A stretch of DNA of 64,000 nt. It comes from an uncultured Eubacterium sp. Its GTDB lineage: Bacteria > Bacillota > Clostridia > Oscillospirales > Acutalibacteraceae. How positions within the stretch are numbered: position 1 is the first letter of the stretch; every line of letters begins with the position of its first letter. Below the pieces are notes generated by a model, which saw only the letters and a program-made list of their open reading frames with translations, was not told the DNA's origin and searched no databases. The stretch covers positions 248,001-312,000 of the forward strand of contig CAKTGF010000001.1 of assembly GCA_934561395.1 (NCBI GenBank). Reading direction: 5' to 3'. A program made the position numbers and the translations under genes. Below, piece after piece: positions 59,763 through 64,000 of the stretch.

Positions 59763-60435
59763 CGCTGACCTCCTTAACGGCAGGGCCGGAGATTTGCCTT
59801 GCGGCAACATAACGCTTTTCCTTATTTTTACAGGAAAATGCGCCGTCGTCAATATCGCTTGAAAGTACAAGCACATTGCCCTCATAGTTGGGGGATTTTT
59901 CGCTTATTTTAACATCCTCAACGGAATAGCTGTATTCGCCCCAACAGGTTTCAACGGTAATAATATCGCCCACCTCGGCATTTTTAAGTGCCTTAAAGGC
60001 GGTGGAGGAATAGCCGAAAACAAAAGCTTGACCCTCCTGCCCAAACAGTGAGCTGCCGCCCTTTAATGCTGCACCGTTTCTAAGGGAAACCCTGTTCAGG
60101 CCGTAATACACATCGGTGTATAAGCCCATGCTTTCGCATTTAACAGTGCCCAAAATTTGTGCGGCAACAGGCGATTTTACCACAATTCCGTCATTATTTG
60201 AAAATTCAACAGCCTGATTGTCAACCGACAGGTCGTTGTAAGAAACGGTTAAGCCTTCCTGTGCCTTGTGCACCGTTTCAACAGCCTTGTTAAATACTAT
60301 TTTCCCAAAAGGAACAAAAATTATTAACGAAACCAGAACAAAAACAATCGGCACAACAAGATAGGGCAAAACCGCAAAATGCTTTTTGCGGCGCCTTTTT
60401 CCGTTTGCATCTGAAATTCTATAATCTTCGCTCAT
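59752..60435 (-). CDS. Sortase-fold protein with degenerate active site
   Basis: 227 residues. A basic N-terminus (KRRRKKHF) and one membrane helix (about 21-43) precede a domain that follows the class D/E sortase pattern: ILGTVKCESMGLYTDVYYG (strand 1 onward), LKGGSSLFGQEGQAFVFGY, KNAEVGDIITVETCWGEYSYSV split over several strands, and KRYVAARQ. Where sortases have GH, this has Gly-Tyr142; where they have T-C in LxLxTC, this has LVLSSD (Asp194). Arg208 remains. The protein therefore probably lacks transpeptidase activity and could bind sorting signals or act as a scaffold. It starts 11 bases after ilvD and overlaps the next gene. Confidence 0.65.
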   Translation of the reverse strand: MSEDYRISDANGKRRRKKHFAVLPYLVVPIVFVLVSLIIFVPFGKIVFNKAVETVHKAQEGLTVSYNDLSVDNQAVEFSNNDGIVVKSPVAAQILGTVKCESMGLYTDVYYGLNRVSLRNGAALKGGSSLFGQEGQAFVFGYSSTAFKALKNAEVGDIITVETCWGEYSYSVEDVKISEKSPNYEGNVLVLSSDIDDGAFSCKNKEKRYVAARQISGPAVKEVSDEP

Positions 60436-60446
60436 ATAAAAACAAA

Positions 60447-62120
60447 TTAATCGTCTTCAAAAACTGCGCCTCGTGAGCCGGAGGTTACATGCTGTGCATA
60501 TCTCTTAAGATAGCCTGTAAGTTCTTGCTTTGGAGCAGTCCATTTTTCTTTTCTTTGAGCCAATACCTCATCTGAAACATTAACACGAAGAACTCTTGCA
60601 GGGATGTCGATTTCAATTTCATCGCCGTCCTCAACAAGGGCAATTGTTCCGCCAACTGCAGCCTCGGGGCTTACATGGCCGATAGCGGCACCCCTTGTAG
60701 CGCCTGAGAATCTGCCGTCGGTTAAAAGTGCAACAGTTGAGCCCAAGCCCTGGCCGATAATTGCAGATGTGGGAGAAAGCATTTCTCTCATACCCGGGCC
60801 GCCCTTCGGTCCCTCGTAACGGATAACAACAACATCGCCCTCAACAACATCGCCGCCGTTGATAGCCGCAATTGCCTCCTCCTCAGAGTTATAGCACTTT
60901 GCAGGACCCTTGTGCTGCATCATTTCGGGAGCAACAGCGCCCTTCTTAACAACCGCACCCTCTGTTGCAAGGTTGCCCTTCAATACGGCAATACCGCCGT
61001 CCTTTGAGAATGGGTTATCAAGTTTTCTGATAATAACGCCGTCTGCATCAGGTGCATTGGTGATTCTTTCCTCAACAGTGCCGCTTACGGTTAAGCAGTC
61101 AGTATGGATAAGGCCCTTTGTTGCCAGCTCCTTAAGCACTGCCTGAATACCGCCCACATCGTTAAGGTCTGTAATAAACACAGATGACGCAGGGTTAAGC
61201 TTGCAAATCTGCGGTGTTTTGTTGCCCATTTCGTTAAGGTCCGAAAGGTCAATATCATGGCCTGCAGCATGAGCAATTGCTGTAAGATGAAGAATTGTGT
61301 TTGTTGAGCAGCCGATAGCCATATCGGTTCTCATAGCGTTTTCAATTGCCTTTTCGGTAATAATATCCGAGGGCTTAATATCCTCCTTAAGAAGATCCAT
61401 AACCCTTTCGCCGGCCATTTTTGCAAGACGAAGGCGCTTTGAATAAACTGCAGGAACCGTGCCTGAGCCGGGCAGCGACATACCGATTGACTCGGTTAAG
61501 CAGTTCATTGAGTTTGCTGTGTACATACCCGAGCATGAGCCGCAGGTTGGGCAAGCCGAAAATGCGGTTTGCTCAAGGTCATAATCGCTCATTTTGCCGA
61601 CTGCGTTTGAGCCAACATATTCAAACTGCTCGGAAAGGCCGATTGGGTTTGGTGTTACTGTGCTTTTGCCCGGGAGCATTGGGCCGCCGCTGATGAAAAT
61701 GCAAGGCAAATTCAAACGGCAGGCTGCAAGAAGCATGCCGGGAACGATTTTGTCACAGTTTGGTATAAATACGATTGCGTCAAGAGGGTGCGCTGTAAGC
61801 ATAACCTCAATACTGTCTGCAATAAGCTCACGGGAGCAAAGTGAATACTTCATTCCCTTATGGTTCATTGCGATACCGTCGCAAACGCCGATAGTGTTAA
61901 ATTCAAAGGGTACGCCGCCGGCATTGCGAATGCCTGCCTTTACCTGCTCTGCTATCTTGTCAAGATGCATGTGACCGGGAATGTAGTCGCTTTTAGAGTT
62001 AACAACAGCTACAAACGGCCTTTTCATTTCGAGTTCGTCAATACCGAGAGCTCGTAAGAGAGAACGATGAGGAGCCCTTGACGGACCCTCCTTGATTAAA
62101 TCAGATCTCATTGTCATCAT
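60447..62120 (-). CDS. ilvD: Dihydroxy-acid dehydratase
   Basis: 557 residues. It makes 2-oxoisovalerate and its homologue in valine, isoleucine and leucine synthesis with a labile Fe-S cluster. Cluster cysteines are visible in [11 protein letters not shown] and [35 protein letters not shown] and [17 protein letters not shown] also match. Promoter at 62170-62198; the leader is too short for a T-box or a leader-peptide attenuator. It seems to share a transcript with the sortase-fold gene. Confidence 0.97.
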   Translation of the reverse strand: MMTMRSDLIKEGPSRAPHRSLLRALGIDELEMKRPFVAVVNSKSDYIPGHMHLDKIAEQVKAGIRNAGGVPFEFNTIGVCDGIAMNHKGMKYSLCSRELIADSIEVMLTAHPLDAIVFIPNCDKIVPGMLLAACRLNLPCIFISGGPMLPGKSTVTPNPIGLSEQFEYVGSNAVGKMSDYDLEQTAFSACPTCGSCSGMYTANSMNCLTESIGMSLPGSGTVPAVYSKRLRLAKMAGERVMDLLKEDIKPSDIITEKAIENAMRTDMAIGCSTNTILHLTAIAHAAGHDIDLSDLNEMGNKTPQICKLNPASSVFITDLNDVGGIQAVLKELATKGLIHTDCLTVSGTVEERITNAPDADGVIIRKLDNPFSKDGGIAVLKGNLATEGAVVKKGAVAPEMMQHKGPAKCYNSEEEAIAAINGGDVVEGDVVVIRYEGPKGGPGMREMLSPTSAIIGQGLGSTVALLTDGRFSGATRGAAIGHVSPEAAVGGTIALVEDGDEIEIDIPARVLRVNVSDEVLAQRKEKWTAPKQELTGYLKRYAQHVTSGSRGAVFEDD

Positions 62121-62169
62121 ACCTCATTTATATAATATAAATTAATATTTTATATGCGTGTTTTTTGTT

Positions 62170-62198
62170 ATCCTACCACAAACACACCGTAAAATCAA
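62170..62198 (-). promoter_or_regulatory. Sigma-A promoter of ilvD
   Basis: On the minus strand: -35 TTGATT, 17-base spacer, -10 TAGGAT. Confidence 0.6.
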
Positions 62199-62259
62199 GA
62201 TTATTGTCAATATTTCTAATAATAGCGCATTTTATTTGTATAAAATATACAATCAGTAA

Positions 62260-62874
62260 TCAAAACAGCTCAGGCTTAAGCTTAATTGAATCCTCAGGTG
62301 TAATCTGCCTTATTACTCTGCAAGGATTACCCACAGCCAGGGAGTTTGCGGGAATGTCACGGCTGACAACACTGCCTGCGCCGATAACACAGCCCTCCCC
62401 TATTGTTACCCCTGCAAGAACGGTAACATTGCTTGCAAGCCAGCAGTTTGAGCCGATTGTAATGGGCTTGCCGTATTCATCGTCATAGGCTGTGCCGTTA
62501 TCCCTGAATTTTATTTTGCGCTCACTTGCGATAAAGGGGTGCACAGGTGTGGCAATCATGCAGTTTGGACCGAAGAATACATTGTCGCCGATGGTTACGG
62601 GGCAGGTGTCCAAAACTGTAAAATTAAAATTGGCATAGCAGTTTTTACCAAAGCTTGTGAAAGCACCGTAGTCAAAATAAACAGGGCCCTGCAAAAACAG
62701 CCCGCTGCCGTGGTTCGGCACAAGCCTGTCCATAATTTTAATCCTTTCCTCATCATCCTCAAAAAGAGCATTAAATTGTTGTGAAAGCTTGTGAGCGTTT
62801 ATACGCATTTTATTAAGTTCTTCATCGCTTGGGTCATAAATTTTACCTGCAAGCATTTTTTCCTTTTCAGTCAT
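62260..62874 (-). CDS. Maltose/galactoside O-acetyltransferase-like hexapeptide protein
   Basis: 204 residues from MTEKEKMLAGKIYDPSDEEL; GGAGGG lies seven bases upstream, and the longer frame would run into the promoter. Mac domain (about 1-60) followed by a left-handed beta-helix with NYANFNFTVLD-type text, ITIGDNVFFGPNCMIATPVHP (catalytic His) and GKPITIGSNCWLASNV, VVSRDIPANSLAVGNPCRVI. It acetylates a sugar hydroxyl using acetyl-CoA, as in detoxification or excretion of excess sugars. Monocistronic. Confidence 0.93.
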   Translation of the reverse strand: MTEKEKMLAGKIYDPSDEELNKMRINAHKLSQQFNALFEDDEERIKIMDRLVPNHGSGLFLQGPVYFDYGAFTSFGKNCYANFNFTVLDTCPVTIGDNVFFGPNCMIATPVHPFIASERKIKFRDNGTAYDDEYGKPITIGSNCWLASNVTVLAGVTIGEGCVIGAGSVVSRDIPANSLAVGNPCRVIRQITPEDSIKLKPELF

Positions 62875-62905
62875 TGCATAGCCCTCCGAAAGCAGCTTTT
62901 TTAGT

Positions 62906-62934
62906 ATTATATCATTTATTTTGCCCCGTATCAA
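62906..62934 (-). promoter_or_regulatory. Sigma-A promoter of the acetyltransferase gene
   Basis: On the minus strand: -35 TTGATA, 17-base spacer, -10 TATAAT. Confidence 0.7.
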
Positions 62935-63067
62935 TTATCAGCTTGCCAAAGGCAGGCGGTTATTCGGGCAGTGCGCTGTGTATTTTTTATGCTGAAAGCC
63001 TCTCTTTTGTGCCTAATAGGGTATAGGTACTTTATATACATAGGGGTATAGATTATAAATTGGCAAA

Positions 63068-63103
63068 AATAATATGCGGCAAAATTAATTGTCGCATATT
63101 ATT
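63068..63103 (-). terminator. Terminator of the LRR/Fn3 surface protein gene
   Basis: On the minus strand an 11-bp stem AATAATATGCG/CGCATATTATT, extended beyond one mismatch, is followed by TTTGCC, just past the stop codon. Confidence 0.7.
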
Positions 63104-63109
63104 AAAACA

Positions 63110-64000
63110 TTATTTTGTGGTTACCGATTTTGCGGCGCTCCAGCCTGAGTAAAGTTTAACTCTCTTGCCGCCCACCGTTACTGTTTTGTAGGTGCGAACA
63201 CGCACATAATACTTTTTCTTTGCTGTAAGACCGCTTACGGATTTTGAAACTGTGCTGTTCTTTGCCACGGTTACGGTTTTTGCGCTTGTAAACTTGCTGC
63301 TTGTGCTGTATTGCACCTGATAGCCGCTTGTTTGGGTGGCTTGCTTTTTCCAAGTTACCTTAAAGCCCTTTTTGGCTGCGGTTACCTTTGAAATATCGGT
63401 GCCCTTGGGGTTAATGTTATAGGTCAGCGATTTTGTGCCGCTGTATTTACCCTTTAGGGTTACCTTAATGGTATATTTGCCAACATATTTCATTCCGCTT
63501 GGGTATGATACCGTGTAATCGGTGCCGCTTTTAAGGTTGTTGCCCTTACTGTCCTTAACAATAACAGAGGGCTTTTGAACCTTGCCGTTGTAGGTGTAGG
63601 CCGTTTTGCTCAGCTTAATGCCGGATGCCCTGTAAATTGTTGTTTTGTTTGTGATTTTGCCACATAATGTGCACTTTTTATAGGTTTGACCGTCCTTTGA
63701 GGTGGTGGCTCTAACGGTTACGGTGCTGTAATTATGGTTGCAAATAAGGGTAAAGTTAACACCGTGAGCCTTTGCATAGGTGTGTGCGGCAGAACCTGAA
63801 TAGCATTTCAGGGTAAAGCCCTCAAAAGCCTTGTAATAATCGCCCTCATAGTAGCCCATGCACTGCTCGCCCATATATTTTACACTCTTTGGCACGGTAA
63901 CGCTGCCGTTTCTCAAATTAAAGAATGCATGGTCACAAATGCCCACTGTGCCGTTTGCAACGGTAAAATCGCCGCTGTAGCAAGTGGTGGCAATAACCCA
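63110..64000 (-). CDS. C-terminal part of a BspA-like LRR/Fn3 cell-surface protein (partial)
   Basis: 296 visible residues; the frame is open up to the window edge, so the start lies outside. The visible part begins in the last LRR_5-type repeat (NLRNGSVTVPKSVKYMGEQC), then SAAHTYAKAHGV, the segment that commonly ends such repeats. A Cys-pair module (CNHNYSTVT to CTLCGK) follows, a Lys/Thr/Tyr-rich beta domain (KLSKTAYTYNGKVQKPSVIV) and a C-terminal fibronectin type III domain (KGFKVTWKKQATQTSGYQVQ; YYVRVRTYK). No sorting signal or dockerin at the C-terminus. Probably an extracellular adhesin-like protein. Confidence 0.85.
   Translation of the reverse strand, partial: WVIATTCYSGDFTVANGTVGICDHAFFNLRNGSVTVPKSVKYMGEQCMGYYEGDYYKAFEGFTLKCYSGSAAHTYAKAHGVNFTLICNHNYSTVTVRATTSKDGQTYKKCTLCGKITNKTTIYRASGIKLSKTAYTYNGKVQKPSVIVKDSKGNNLKSGTDYTVSYPSGMKYVGKYTIKVTLKGKYSGTKSLTYNINPKGTDISKVTAAKKGFKVTWKKQATQTSGYQVQYSTSSKFTSAKTVTVAKNSTVSKSVSGLTAKKKYYVRVRTYKTVTVGGKRVKLYSGWSAAKSVTTK

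Noticed and set aside
62121..62259. T-box or leader-peptide attenuator before ilvD
   Set aside because: The distance from promoter to start is about 40 bases, with no T-box sequence or runs of branched-chain codons.
63001..63060. Short GGGTATAG repeats upstream of the surface-protein terminator
   Set aside because: Two imperfect short repeats in AT-rich sequence; not enough to call an element.

Overview
The window looks like a chromosomal segment of an endospore-forming, Gram-positive Clostridia bacterium, most likely a gut Oscillospirales/Ruminococcaceae-type lineage (this taxonomic placement is inference). The evidence is spoVAD and ypeB (spore germination), wall-teichoic-acid-type genes (tagD, CDP-glycerol glycerophosphotransferases, an export ATPase), GatCAB with AspRS, many glycan enzymes (GH2, GH3, GH13, GH33, glycogen phosphorylase), BspA-like leucine-rich surface proteins with one dockerin-like repeat, and sigma-A promoters of the TTGnnn-17-TATAAT type. 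Almost all genes lie on the minus strand. No rRNA, CRISPR array, phage or complete insertion sequence was seen.

Layout. 1-2.8 kb: end of an XRE-type regulator (+), a solitary spoVAD, a MATE exporter and tRNA-Arg(CCG). 2.8-3.0 kb: a 226-bp MITE-like repeat, with a second inverted copy at 37 kb. 3.0-4.9 kb: a secreted LCAT-like lipase behind a structured leader. 4.9-17.3 kb: GH3 glucosidase, Na+/alanine symporter, a lacZ-acpS-nnrDE-lipoprotein run, iron alcohol dehydrogenase and a GH33 sialidase. 17.3-23.4 kb: an aspS-gatC-gatA-gatB-aldo/keto reductase operon. 23.5-28.1 kb: GH13 enzyme and glycogen phosphorylase with an unusual lysine-rich tail. 28.1-32.9 kb: proB-proA, an anchored DUF5050-like protein and a polysaccharide flippase. 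33.0-34.9 kb (+): ypeB and a small lipoprotein. 34.9-37.3 kb: an AT-rich accessory patch with a nonsense-interrupted S51 peptidase, gene debris, two GNAT acetyltransferases and the second MITE copy.

37.3-41.5 kb: a sugar-kinase-like phosphotransferase and a MacA/MacB-like pair. 41.6-45.9 kb: a purE-purM-purN-purO-like-purD operon. 46-49.4 kb: LRR/dockerin surface protein and a membrane-embedded M28 peptidase. 49.5-57 kb: a glyA-tagB-tagD-tagF-aminotransferase operon. 57.2-58 kb: yebC (+). 58-62.2 kb: ilvD, a sortase-fold protein whose catalytic His and Cys are missing, a membrane protein and a TagH-like ATPase. 62.3-64 kb: a hexapeptide acetyltransferase and the C-terminal part of another LRR/Fn3 surface protein cut by the window end.

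Most noteworthy: (1) the two-copy MITE-like element, each copy sitting between complementary arms; (2) a shared 5'-leader structure (outer GCCU/AGGC pair, compensatory inner stem, then GAAAGGC-NATG) directly before the lipase, ypeB and the small lipoprotein; (3) a histone-H1-like tail on glycogen phosphorylase; (4) a degenerate sortase; (5) an S51 peptidase split by one in-frame TAA.
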